From NCBI GenBank assembly GCA_900551445.1, contig URWA01000034.1, positions 1 through 30,947 of the forward strand: DNA of 30,947 bases, read 5' to 3'. The DNA is from an uncultured Bacteroides sp. Lineage in GTDB: Bacteria > Bacteroidota > Bacteroidia > Bacteroidales > Bacteroidaceae. The notes beneath the pieces were generated by a model that did no database searches, was not told where the DNA came from, and saw nothing but the letters and a program-made list of their open reading frames with translations. A program made the position numbers and the translations under genes. Shown here piece after piece: positions 7,650 through 15,587 of this stretch (positions are counted from its first letter, which is position 1; every line of letters begins with the position of its first letter).

Positions 7650-9956
7650 TTAATTTTCCAATTCATTTTTAGCATCAGTATCACCTTGCTCCGCTGCTTT
7701 CTGCAACCATTCGTTTGCTTTAGTCATATTTTTCTGTACACCGATACCATATTTATAACACAGTCCCAAACTATACTGACCACTTATATTTCCTTTCAAA
7801 GCAGCCTTACGATAGCACTCCACTGCCCTAACCGTATTTTTTGTTACACCATTGCCATATTCATAACAGATACCCAAAGCGTGCAAAGCATAAGCATGAT
7901 CAAGTTCCGCCAACTCCATAAACATAGGAAAAGCCAAACTATAATATTTGTTTTGATAATCTTTTACCGCCTGACTGTATAACTCATCTTGGGCATCTTT
8001 ATGGCCTTGTTTTGCCGCCTTGGAGAACCAATACTTGGCATCTTTCCCCGTACGGTAGTATCTCCCCAAAATATACTGGGCATCAATAAATCCCAACTTG
8101 GCAGCTTTCAGATACCACTCAACTGCTTTACCAACATCTTTAGATACTCCTCTACCTATATCATAACAGACCCCCAAATTATATTGAGCATCGCACAAAC
8201 CTTGTTCCGCAGATTTTTCCCACCATTGTACAGCTAATTCATAATTTTGAACAATCTCCCCATAGCCCCAATAATAATAATTGCCAAGATAATATTGAGC
8301 CTGCCTATTTCCGTTTTCTGCTAATTCCTTAAACACAGGATAGGCTTTTCTATAAAACTTTTTCTTATAATCACTCTCTGCCTGTTGATATTTCAATCTA
8401 TCCAATGCTTCTTTTCCTGCTTTATGCCCTTGTTCCGTAGCCTTGGTGTACCATTCTACTGCTTTCGTTTTATCTTCAGAAACACCTAGTCCATACTCGT
8501 AACAAACACCTGTATAGTTTTGGGCATCCGAATCACCCTGCTCTGCCAACTCCTTAAATATAGGGAATGCCAAACTATACAATCCTTTGCTGTAATCACT
8601 CACCGCCTGTTCATATTTCTTCAACCGTTTCAAAGCTTTTATAGCATTTTCATGTCCTTTCGTAGCGGCCTTAGCATACCATTCCTTAGCCTTCTCCAAG
8701 TCTTTTACCACTCCTTCACCTTCCTCATAATACACCCCTAAGATATTCTGAGCCTCGGCATATCCCTGTTCTGCCGCTTTTGTAAACCACACTACGGCTT
8801 TGGAAACATCAGGTTCTACCCATCCTAATAAATATTGGGCATTTGCATATCCCTGCACAGCAGCCTTATACCACCACTCTTCAGCTTTCTCCGAATCCAT
8901 CTGAACCCCCACACCTGTATAATAGCAGATGCCTAAATTACATTGAGAAGCAGCAAAATCTTGTTCAGCTGCTTTTTTGTACCATATCACAGCTTGTTTT
9001 GAATCTTTAGGAACTCCCTCACCATCCAAATAGCAGTTACCTAAATTACATTGTGCCCATGCATTTCCTTGCTCGGCAGATTTCCTATACCACGTCACGG
9101 CTTGTTTCAAATCCTTCTCTACCCCTTCACCATAATTATAGCAATAACCTAATGAATTCTGGGCCTTAGCATGGTTCTTCTTCACTGCTCGGCGATACCA
9201 GTACACTGCCTCGCTAAACTTTTTTTCATCATGCAGACAATGTCCATATTTCCATTCAGCCTCGGTATATCCCTTCTCCGCCAGTTCGCGAAATACAGGC
9301 AAATACTTGTCCTTTCGCTTTTGCTCGTACCACTGTAACGCTTCGTTGTAACGTTCTTCGTACGAAGATACGGCAACGACAGATACAGGCTGAGGAGCTA
9401 TAAGATCTCTTAAAGGCTCTACTTGCAGCAGACGGACACGAGTTACCACATGATAACGAGGAAACAGACAGTACATCCGGCAGCGACGCTTCAGCAGGGT
9501 ACGGCTTTGGTAGCGAACTTCCAGATCGTAATCTGCCCACACACGGAGACTTAATGTACTATACGGAAGAATATCCGGTGAAAAGTCGATATTGCTCACT
9601 TCAAATTCCAATTCATCGGCATTCAGGTCGCGAAACTCGCGCCCCAGACAATACATATACTCTATCGGACTCAGATATCGCAGCTCATTCCCTTTACACA
9701 ATATTTCAGGCTTGCATTGGACATTTTTTTCTGCCATCAAATCCTCCACCACATAAGCATATGCGTCACGATTGGAAAGTGTGGCAAACAATTGATTATA
9801 GTACGTGTTTTCTATATAATTTCTTGCATTGTCGAAATACTCTTTACGGTCTGAATCTGACATCTTATCTATCAGTTCCTGCAATGAGGTTTGTGCACGT
9901 ATTCCCACTACAAATCCCCATAAACAAAGTATTACGATATGGATTATACGATTCAT
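7650..9956 (-). CDS. Exported Sel1-repeat protein, paralogue 2 (longest)
   Basis: This 768-residue protein has a signal peptide (cleavage after about residue 21, GIRA before QTS), the shared N-terminal domain (about 22-195) and the longest Sel1 solenoid of the three. The solenoid is broken into four sub-arrays. Each is opened by a header unit of pattern YxxAxxxYxxxxYxxAxPxFxELAE, at about residues 203, 448, 523 and 660. The sub-arrays are joined by short charged linkers such as ALKRLKK. There is no membrane anchor or lipobox, so a soluble periplasmic location is predicted. Its first 260 codons match paralogue 1 almost base for base, including part of the leader. It lies 112 bp upstream of paralogue 1 and 74 bp downstream of paralogue 3. 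Confidence 0.88.
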   Translation of the reverse strand: MNRIIHIVILCLWGFVVGIRAQTSLQELIDKMSDSDRKEYFDNARNYIENTYYNQLFATLSNRDAYAYVVEDLMAEKNVQCKPEILCKGNELRYLSPIEYMYCLGREFRDLNADELEFEVSNIDFSPDILPYSTLSLRVWADYDLEVRYQSRTLLKRRCRMYCLFPRYHVVTRVRLLQVEPLRDLIAPQPVSVVAVSSYEERYNEALQWYEQKRKDKYLPVFRELAEKGYTEAEWKYGHCLHDEKKFSEAVYWYRRAVKKNHAKAQNSLGYCYNYGEGVEKDLKQAVTWYRKSAEQGNAWAQCNLGNCYLDGEGVPKDSKQAVIWYKKAAEQDFAASQCNLGICYYTGVGVQMDSEKAEEWWYKAAVQGYANAQYLLGWVEPDVSKAVVWFTKAAEQGYAEAQNILGVYYEEGEGVVKDLEKAKEWYAKAATKGHENAIKALKRLKKYEQAVSDYSKGLYSLAFPIFKELAEQGDSDAQNYTGVCYEYGLGVSEDKTKAVEWYTKATEQGHKAGKEALDRLKYQQAESDYKKKFYRKAYPVFKELAENGNRQAQYYLGNYYYWGYGEIVQNYELAVQWWEKSAEQGLCDAQYNLGVCYDIGRGVSKDVGKAVEWYLKAAKLGFIDAQYILGRYYRTGKDAKYWFSKAAKQGHKDAQDELYSQAVKDYQNKYYSLAFPMFMELAELDHAYALHALGICYEYGNGVTKNTVRAVECYRKAALKGNISGQYSLGLCYKYGIGVQKNMTKANEWLQKAAEQGDTDAKNELEN

Positions 9957-10030
9957 TGATAGTAATGAATTATTTATACGATATTATAAAAATAATAATC
10001 ATTCTCCATATAAAAAACACAAAATATATG

Positions 10031-11752
10031 TTATTTCTCCTGTTTTCTTTTAGCGTCTTCAATATCTGTAGATAAATTCAACCGCTCCAATACTTTCTGA
10101 GCATCTCCATTCCCTTGTTCTGCAGCTTTTGTATACCATCTAATGGCTTTAGCTATATCTCTAGAAATTCCTTTACCATATTCATAACAAAAACCTAAGT
10201 TATATTGTGCCTGGATATTTCCTTGCATAGCTGATTTGTTCCACCAATCTACAGCTTTAGCGTAGTCTTGAGAAACACCTTCACCTTTATAATAGCAATT
10301 TCCCAAATTACATTGTGCCTGTCCATGATTCTGCTGAGCAGCTTTCATATACCACTCAATTTCTCTTTGAGGATTTTTAAGCACCCCCTTACCTTGTTCA
10401 TAACACACACCTAAATTATTTTGAGCCTGAGCATCACCTTGCTCGGCAGCTTTTAAATACCACTGTACAGCTTGTTTATAATCCATAGATACCCCCATAC
10501 CATACTCGTAATAATAACCTATAGCACACTGTGCTTTAACATAACCTTGTTCAGCTGATTTCAAACACCACTTAAAAGCTTTTTTATAATCTTGAGAGAT
10601 ACCAATATTTTCTTCGTAACACTTCCCTAAATAATATTGAGACACAATATTACCTTGCATAGCAGATTTTCTCCACAAATCAACAGCTCTACTATAATCC
10701 TTAAATACACCTTCACCCCTATAATAACAAAGACCTAATTCATATTGAGCCTTTTCATGACCTTGCATAGAAGCTTTGGTATACCATTCTACTGCTTTCG
10801 ACATATCTTTAGGCACATCTTTTACATTTCCATAAAAAAAACCTAAATTATATTGAGCTGTAGCATTACCTTGTTTAGCTGCTTTTGTAAACCATTCTAT
10901 TCCTTTATTAATATTTTGTGGCTTTCCATTACCTAACGCATAACTAACACCCAAAAGATTCTGGGCCTTAGCATGTCCTTTTATAGCCGCTTTTTCAAAC
11001 CATAGTACGGCTTCCTCAAACATTTTTTTATTGCGTAAGCAAATACCATATCTATATTCTGCTTCGGTATACCCCTTTTCCGCCAGTTCGCGAAATACAG
11101 GTAGATACTTTTCTTCCTGCTTCTGCACATACCAATGCATCGCCTCGTTGTAACGCTTCTCGTCCGAAGAAATAGAGAATGCCGACTGACCATCTGCAAA
11201 ATCACCCAGTGGTTCAACTTGTAACAAGCGAATACGGGTCTTTACAAAGTATTTTGGAAACAAACAATACATACGACAACGATGTGTTAGTAATGTTCTA
11301 CTTTGATAGTGAACCTCCAAATCATAGTCGGCCCATACACAAAAACCTGATACACTATGAGGAAGTATCTCCGGTGAAAAAATAATATTACTCACCGTAA
11401 ACTCTAATTCATCGGCATTCAACTCACGATATTCTCGATTTAGGCAATACAAATATTCCATCGGACTCAGAAAACGACATTCGCCACCCTTCCATAAAAT
11501 CTCCGGCTTGCATTGAACTACATCTTCTGCCATCAAATCTTCTACTACATAGGCGTATGTACCGTAATCGAAAAGTGTAGCAAACAACTGATTATAATAA
11601 GTCGTTTCAATATAATGTTTTGCATTTTCAAAATACTCCTTCCGATCTGAATCCGACATTTTGTCTATCAGTTCCTGCAATGAAGTTTGCGCGTAGCTAT
11701 TTCTTACAACTCCACATAGACAAATTATCACAATATTAATTACTCGATTCAT
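10031..11752 (-). CDS. Exported Sel1-repeat protein, paralogue 3
   Basis: This 573-residue protein has a signal peptide (cleavage after about residue 21, NSYA before QTS) and the same N-terminal domain as the other two, but clearly diverged from them. After one header unit (YNEAMHWYVQ, about residue 196) it carries an uninterrupted run of eight consecutive 36-residue Sel1 units, for example DAQAQNNLGVCYEQGKGV. It then ends in a short charged tail (DAKRKQEK). It lacks the internal headers seen in paralogues 1 and 2. It is the first gene of the cluster in transcription order and follows a candidate promoter. A periplasmic scaffold or sensor role is inferred from the repeat family and the signal peptide. 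Confidence 0.88.
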   Translation of the reverse strand: MNRVINIVIICLCGVVRNSYAQTSLQELIDKMSDSDRKEYFENAKHYIETTYYNQLFATLFDYGTYAYVVEDLMAEDVVQCKPEILWKGGECRFLSPMEYLYCLNREYRELNADELEFTVSNIIFSPEILPHSVSGFCVWADYDLEVHYQSRTLLTHRCRMYCLFPKYFVKTRIRLLQVEPLGDFADGQSAFSISSDEKRYNEAMHWYVQKQEEKYLPVFRELAEKGYTEAEYRYGICLRNKKMFEEAVLWFEKAAIKGHAKAQNLLGVSYALGNGKPQNINKGIEWFTKAAKQGNATAQYNLGFFYGNVKDVPKDMSKAVEWYTKASMQGHEKAQYELGLCYYRGEGVFKDYSRAVDLWRKSAMQGNIVSQYYLGKCYEENIGISQDYKKAFKWCLKSAEQGYVKAQCAIGYYYEYGMGVSMDYKQAVQWYLKAAEQGDAQAQNNLGVCYEQGKGVLKNPQREIEWYMKAAQQNHGQAQCNLGNCYYKGEGVSQDYAKAVDWWNKSAMQGNIQAQYNLGFCYEYGKGISRDIAKAIRWYTKAAEQGNGDAQKVLERLNLSTDIEDAKRKQEK

Positions 11753-11774
11753 ATAATAACTATTAAATATGAAG

Positions 11775-11782
11775 CAAAAATA
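11775..11782 (-). promoter_or_regulatory. Candidate -7 box at the head of the accessory cluster
   Basis: The minus strand reads TATTTTTG, matching TAnnTTTG, with its 3' end 23 bp before the ATG at 11752. No clear -33 element is visible. It is the best candidate for the main promoter of the Sel1/WYL/kinase/FHA series. Confidence 0.4.
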
Positions 11783-11965
11783 GCAAATGGAAATTAATAA
11801 TACGAAGAATTTACATTTTCCGTAAAATATGATTCACTCCAAAATAGTAGGATAAATATTAGTGCATTATGGAAAATGATACAAAATCAGTGGTGCAAAT
11901 GTGGTGCAATACATAAAATAAAATTTACAACCACCTATTATTCAGATGATTGCAAATTAATATCG
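11783..11965. other. AT-rich intergenic stretch with paired GTGGTGCAA words, possible attachment scar
   Basis: No gene is supported between the Sel1 cluster and tRNA-Leu. At about 11891-11911 two copies of GTGGTGCAA lie 11 bp apart. This kind of word is common near integrase genes and insertion junctions in Bacteroides (from memory, not searched). No terminator hairpin for the tRNA unit is obvious. Confidence 0.35.
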
Positions 11966-12051
11966 TACTCGAAGCGGGACTTGAACCCGCACAGCCATTA
12001 CTGGCCAAGGGATTTTAAGTCCCTCGTGTCTACCGATTCCACCATTCGAGC
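11966..12051 (-). tRNA. tRNA-Leu (anticodon TAA)
   Basis: The minus strand folds as a class II tRNA of 86 nt. The acceptor stem GCTCGAA pairs with TTCGAGT (one G-T pair), the anticodon loop is CTTAAAA giving TAA, the long variable arm is around TTGGCCAGTAATGGCTG, and the T arm carries GGTTCAAGTCC. CCA is not encoded. It follows tRNA-Gly with a 17-bp spacer and probably shares its transcript. Its 3' end faces the accessory cluster. Confidence 0.95.
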
Positions 12052-12068
12052 ATCCTTTCAAAGAAAGA

Positions 12069-12141
12069 GCGGAAAACGAGACTCGAACTCGCGACCCTAA
12101 CCTTGGCAAGGTTATGCTCTACCAACTGAGCTATTTCCGCG
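12069..12141 (-). tRNA. tRNA-Gly (anticodon GCC)
   Basis: The minus strand folds as a 73-nt tRNA. The acceptor GCGGAAA pairs with TTTCCGC, the D arm contains AGCTCAGTTGGTAGAGC, the anticodon loop TTGCCAA gives GCC, and the T arm contains GAGTTCGAGTCTC. CCA is not encoded. It is first in a two-tRNA unit and has a good promoter directly upstream. Confidence 0.95.
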
Positions 12142-12152
12142 TTTACGGGTGC

Positions 12153-12183
12153 AAATGTAGGGAGTTTTGCAATACACTCCAAA
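12153..12183 (-). promoter_or_regulatory. Promoter of the tRNA-Gly/tRNA-Leu unit
   Basis: On the minus strand TTTG is followed after about 19 bp by TACATTTG. This fits the Bacteroides -33/-7 arrangement (TTTG, 19-21 bp, TAnnTTTG). The -7 box ends 12 bp before the first base of tRNA-Gly. It is the best complete promoter in the window. Confidence 0.65.
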
Positions 12184-12217
12184 CATTTCACCCGTTTTCT
12201 TCTTAATTTTTATGCGT

Positions 12218-13558
12218 TTATCGGCCTAGAAGGGCTTTTTCAGCCGCTTCCACTTTCTCAAAGCTGAATCCGCTCACAGCCTGTTGCATCAGTTCCTCAA
12301 TCTTGTCGTTACACAAGTTGCCGATGCTTCCGGCATGGGTGTGATGCACGGTTTTTTCGTGAGTAAACTTACCGGCTTCGATGTCCAAACCCACTTTCTT
12401 GTAGGCGTCACGGAACGGCATGCCTTCTGCGGCCAGACGGTTCACCTCTTCCACACTGAACATATACAGGTACTTGTCGTCGTCCAAAATATGCTCATTG
12501 ATTTTAATCTTGTCCATGATGTAGGTGGCCATCTGCAGACAGTCTTCCAGTTCCTCGAATGCTGGGAGGAACACTTCCTTGATAATCTGAAGGTCACGGA
12601 AATAGCCGGAAGGCAGGTTGTTCATAATCATCATAATCTGCTGCGGAAGTGCCTGGATTTTGTTGCATTTGGCACGGGTCAGTTCGAACACATCCGGATT
12701 TTTCTTGTGAGGCATGATACTGGAACCAGTGGTACATTCATCGGGCAGTTTCACGAATCCGAAGTTCTGACAGCTGAACATACAGGCATCAAAGGCCATC
12801 TTCGACAAGGTGCCGGCAATAGAAGCCAAAGCGAACGATACGTTGCGTTCTACTTTACCACGTCCCATCTGGGCATATACCACATTGTAGTTCATGGAAT
12901 CAAATCCCAACAGACGGGTGGTCATCTCACGATCCAAGGGGAAAGAAGAGCCATAACCTGCCGCTGAGCCTAATGGGTTACGGTTGCACACCTTATAAGC
13001 GGCCTGCAGGAACACCATGTCGTCTACCAGACTCTCGGCGTAAGCACCAAACCACAAGCCGAAAGAAGAAGGCATGGCAATCTGCAAATGGGTGTAACCC
13101 GGCATCAGCACGTCTTTATAACGGTTACTCTGGGAAATCAATACATGGAACAGACGTTCCACTGCCTCTGCCACCGACTTCAACTGGGCGCGGATGAACA
13201 GCTTCAGGTCCACCAGCACCTGGTCATTACGCGAACGGCCGCTATGTATTTTCTTTCCCACATCTCCCAGACGACGTGTCAACATCAGTTCCACCTGTGA
13301 GTGTACGTCTTCCACACCGTCTTCGATGACAAATTCTCCGCGTTCTACGGAAGCATATATTTTTTTCAGTTCTTCCAGCAAAATCTTCAGTTCGTCGGCT
13401 GTCAGCAGTCCGATACTTTCCAGCATCGTGATGTGTGCCATCGAGCCCAATACGTCATACTTTGCCAGATACATGTCCATTTCACGGTCACGTCCCACGG
13501 TAAAGCGGTCGATTTCCGCATTTACCTGTACATTTTTCTCCCAAAGTTTTTGAGCCAT
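12218..13558 (-). CDS. argH: Argininosuccinate lyase
   Basis: This 446-residue enzyme splits argininosuccinate into arginine and fumarate, the last step of arginine synthesis, in the cytoplasm. Family motifs are HSGRSRND at 105-112, the TH pair in GYTHLQ near 155-159, and the fumarase/lyase superfamily signature GSSIMPHKKNP at 278-288, whose first serines lie on the catalytic loop. Length is usual for the family. The ATG at 13558 is preferred; a GTG two codons earlier is possible but unnecessary. It lies 42 bp downstream of an SRPBCC gene on the same strand, but no other arginine genes are nearby. Confidence 0.97.
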   Translation of the reverse strand: MAQKLWEKNVQVNAEIDRFTVGRDREMDMYLAKYDVLGSMAHITMLESIGLLTADELKILLEELKKIYASVERGEFVIEDGVEDVHSQVELMLTRRLGDVGKKIHSGRSRNDQVLVDLKLFIRAQLKSVAEAVERLFHVLISQSNRYKDVLMPGYTHLQIAMPSSFGLWFGAYAESLVDDMVFLQAAYKVCNRNPLGSAAGYGSSFPLDREMTTRLLGFDSMNYNVVYAQMGRGKVERNVSFALASIAGTLSKMAFDACMFSCQNFGFVKLPDECTTGSSIMPHKKNPDVFELTRAKCNKIQALPQQIMMIMNNLPSGYFRDLQIIKEVFLPAFEELEDCLQMATYIMDKIKINEHILDDDKYLYMFSVEEVNRLAAEGMPFRDAYKKVGLDIEAGKFTHEKTVHHTHAGSIGNLCNDKIEELMQQAVSGFSFEKVEAAEKALLGR

Positions 13559-13600
13559 AATCACAATTTTTATTCACCGGAGATTTTCCGGTCGTTTCAA

Positions 13601-14029
13601 TTAATAAGGAAGCATGGCCAGCATGTCTGCCAGTTTCTCCACCCCTTCCTGCAACGGTTTTGACACCATGGCCTTCATAAACATGTTCACTTCGGCACGG
13701 ATGGTGACTTTCATTTTGGCCTCTCCCTCGCTTACAGGAAGAATCTGAATCCACAGGTTCAAAGGTATAGGCGATTTATCGCCTTCAAACTTGATGCACT
13801 TCAGGGGTTCACGCTCAATGATGCGCAATGTGAGGTTGATGCCCTGCACCTTCAGGGTGATGGAATCACGGTCGAACGACATGTCTTCCAGTTTTCCGTC
13901 CAGCTTGTCCTTCACCTCATTCAGACGTTCCCGAACCCCTTCCAGGTTGTTCAGGTCGGACAGTTTGTTATACACTCGTTCCTGACTATAAGGAACATGC
14001 TTCACATTACTTTCAAATTGTACAGCCAT
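13601..14029 (-). CDS. SRPBCC (START-like) family protein
   Basis: This 142-residue protein starts MAVQFESN and looks like a SRPBCC/START-type helix-grip domain: an N-terminal beta strand, the helix YSQERVYNKLSD, curved strands (SITLKVQGINLTLRI, AKMKVTIRAEV) and a long C-terminal helix (PLQEGVEKLADMLAML). Such domains bind hydrophobic ligands. No ligand or reaction can be read from the sequence. The start is placed at the internal ATG because the 14 residues upstream are unlike the family and overlap the upstream spacer. It lies between pyrE (131 bp upstream, with a hairpin repeat in the gap) and argH. Confidence 0.8.
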   Translation of the reverse strand: MAVQFESNVKHVPYSQERVYNKLSDLNNLEGVRERLNEVKDKLDGKLEDMSFDRDSITLKVQGINLTLRIIEREPLKCIKFEGDKSPIPLNLWIQILPVSEGEAKMKVTIRAEVNMFMKAMVSKPLQEGVEKLADMLAMLPY

Positions 14030-14078
14030 GTTGTTTTTAATCTTCAAGGAAAAACCTTCACGGTATTGCACAAAAAAA

Positions 14079-14115
14079 TGTCATCTTGAGCAGAGTGGAC
14101 TCGCTCAGGATGACA
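14079..14115. repeat. REP-like inverted repeat (TGTCATC...GATGACA hairpin)
   Basis: Arms of 13 bp (TGTCATCTTGAGC and GCTCAGGATGACA, one G-T pair in RNA) flank an 11-bp loop. The sequence resembles the widespread intergenic word GTCATCCTGAGC seen as scattered hairpin repeats in many bacteria (from memory). It lies between pyrE and the SRPBCC gene and could act as a weak terminator or processing site. Confidence 0.6.
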
Positions 14116-14160
14116 TCTCCTATTTACAATCCGAGACTGCTTTCCTAATTACAGAATCTT

Positions 14161-14796
14161 TTATTTTCCAGTCCAGTGAGAAGGATCTTCTCTCCATGCC
14201 TGCAGCACAGGGATGTCTTCTTCGTTGATGTAATCAGTCTTCAAGGCAGCATCCAGCACAGCATTGTAGTTGGTCAAAGTAACCAGTTCCACTTTTGCTT
14301 TCTTGAATGCTTCTACCGATACATCGAAACCGTAAGTGAAGGAAGCTACCATACCGATAACCTCGCAACCGTCACGACGGATGGCATCGACCGCCTTCAA
14401 ACTGCTACCACCGGTTGAAATCAGGTCTTCTACTACGACCACTTTCATACCCGGACGCAACTCACCTTCAATCAAATTTTCCAAGCCATGATCTTTCGGG
14501 CTTGAACGAACATATACAAACGGCAAGTTCAACTCCTCTGCCACCAAGGCACCCTGTGCGATAGCACCCGTAGCGACCCCGGCAATAGCGTCTACTTCAC
14601 CGAACTTTTCCAGAATAACACGACAAATCTCCAACTTAACGAAGTTACGAAGTGCAGGATATGACAAGGTCTTACGATTGTCACAATAAATCGGTGATTT
14701 CCAACCTGAAGCCCAAGTAAACGGGTTAGCCGGCTGAATCTTCACAGCCTTCACCTTCAGCAACTTTTCTGCAAATAATCTTTCCAAAGCTTTCAT
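14161..14796 (-). CDS. pyrE: Orotate phosphoribosyltransferase
   Basis: This 211-residue enzyme joins orotate to PRPP to make OMP in pyrimidine synthesis, in the cytoplasm. The type I phosphoribosyltransferase PRPP loop is read at about 119-132 (VVVVEDLISTGGSS), and the substrate-side motif SPIYCDNR is at 34-41. Length and start fit the family. A TAnnTTTG box lies about 30 bp upstream, so it probably begins its own transcript, separate from comF (101 bp upstream). No pyrimidine genes are adjacent. Confidence 0.96.
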   Translation of the reverse strand: MKALERLFAEKLLKVKAVKIQPANPFTWASGWKSPIYCDNRKTLSYPALRNFVKLEICRVILEKFGEVDAIAGVATGAIAQGALVAEELNLPFVYVRSSPKDHGLENLIEGELRPGMKVVVVEDLISTGGSSLKAVDAIRRDGCEVIGMVASFTYGFDVSVEAFKKAKVELVTLTNYNAVLDAALKTDYINEEDIPVLQAWREDPSHWTGK

Positions 14797-14826
14797 AACT
14801 TTTTAATTCTCTGATAAATGTTTTTG

Positions 14827-14834
14827 CAAAATTA
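14827..14834 (-). promoter_or_regulatory. Candidate -7 box of pyrE
   Basis: The minus strand reads TAATTTTG, an exact match to TAnnTTTG, with its 3' end 30 bp before the pyrE ATG. No -33 element is obvious. Confidence 0.45.
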
Positions 14835-14897
14835 TGGAAATACATCGGGAATAGAAAATTTAAGGGTATTAAAATTTTTAAAAGGCGTCAGAATGTG

Positions 14898-15587
14898 CTA
14901 TTTCGTCCATGCCAATGTAACAATACTGAGCTGAATTTCTTTTATCTCTGACAAAACCTCCGCACAAGAGGTCAGAGTAGCGCCGGTTGTCAATACGTCA
15001 TCCACCAGCATCACGTGTTTCCCTTCCAGCAGACGCGTGTCACCTGCCAGTTGAAACAGATGAGAGGCATTTTCCTGCCGCTCCCAAGCCGATTTATGGG
15101 TCTGTGTCTGGTTGTTACGTACCCGCTGAAGAAGCCCGTCGCATACCGGTATGCCAGTAAGCCGGGAAATACCTTCCGCCAACAAAAGACTCTGGTTATA
15201 CCCTCTGGTACGCAGACGGCCCGGATGCAAAGGTACCGGCAACAGATAATCCACGCCTTCAAAGAAGCCGGAAGGCTGAAGTTCATAGGCCAGCATCTCC
15301 CCCATGCGGCGGCATACTTGCCGACGTCCGTAATATTTCATACCCGCCAAGATATGTGCCACCTTCCCACCGCGAGAGTAATACAATAACGAAGAAGCCC
15401 GCACAAGCGGGAAGCGTCCCCAGAAAATCTTTTCCATTTCATTATCGGACGTATTTCCCAGATGGGTAAAAGGCAATTGCGACAGACAGTCACAACAAAG
15501 CACCTGCTCCGAAATCTGCAGTTTTTTTCCACAGGCCATGCACAGCCTGGGAAAGAAGAAATCACGTATGTCAGTCAAAATCCTCAT
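14898..15587 (-). CDS. comF: ComF family phosphoribosyltransferase-like protein
   Basis: This 229-residue protein has an N-terminal zinc-ribbon-like cysteine set (C16xxC19 and C31-C32-x-C34) and a C-terminal phosphoribosyltransferase fold with the PRPP loop HVMLVDDVLTTGATL. In naturally competent bacteria ComF supports DNA uptake; in Bacteroidales its role is not established. The start MRILTDIRDFFF is chosen because upstream codons lie inside recX and lack family similarity. It overlaps the 3' end of recX by 17 bp, so translational coupling is likely. It ends the prmC-recX-comF set. Confidence 0.88.
   Translation of the reverse strand: MRILTDIRDFFFPRLCMACGKKLQISEQVLCCDCLSQLPFTHLGNTSDNEMEKIFWGRFPLVRASSLLYYSRGGKVAHILAGMKYYGRRQVCRRMGEMLAYELQPSGFFEGVDYLLPVPLHPGRLRTRGYNQSLLLAEGISRLTGIPVCDGLLQRVRNNQTQTHKSAWERQENASHLFQLAGDTRLLEGKHVMLVDDVLTTGATLTSCAEVLSEIKEIQLSIVTLAWTK

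Noticed and set aside
178..11752. Type VI secretion or tellurite-resistance regulatory cluster
   Set aside because: Kinase, FHA and Sel1 proteins occur in such systems, but no Tss, Ter, PP2C or structural component is present here.
11876..12100. Plus-strand ORF of 74 codons across the tRNA region
   Set aside because: It runs antisense through tRNA-Leu and into tRNA-Gly, and its apparent motif comes from tRNA sequence.
12284..12967. Plus-strand ORF of 227 codons inside argH
   Set aside because: It is antisense to a complete, conserved argH and has no family features.
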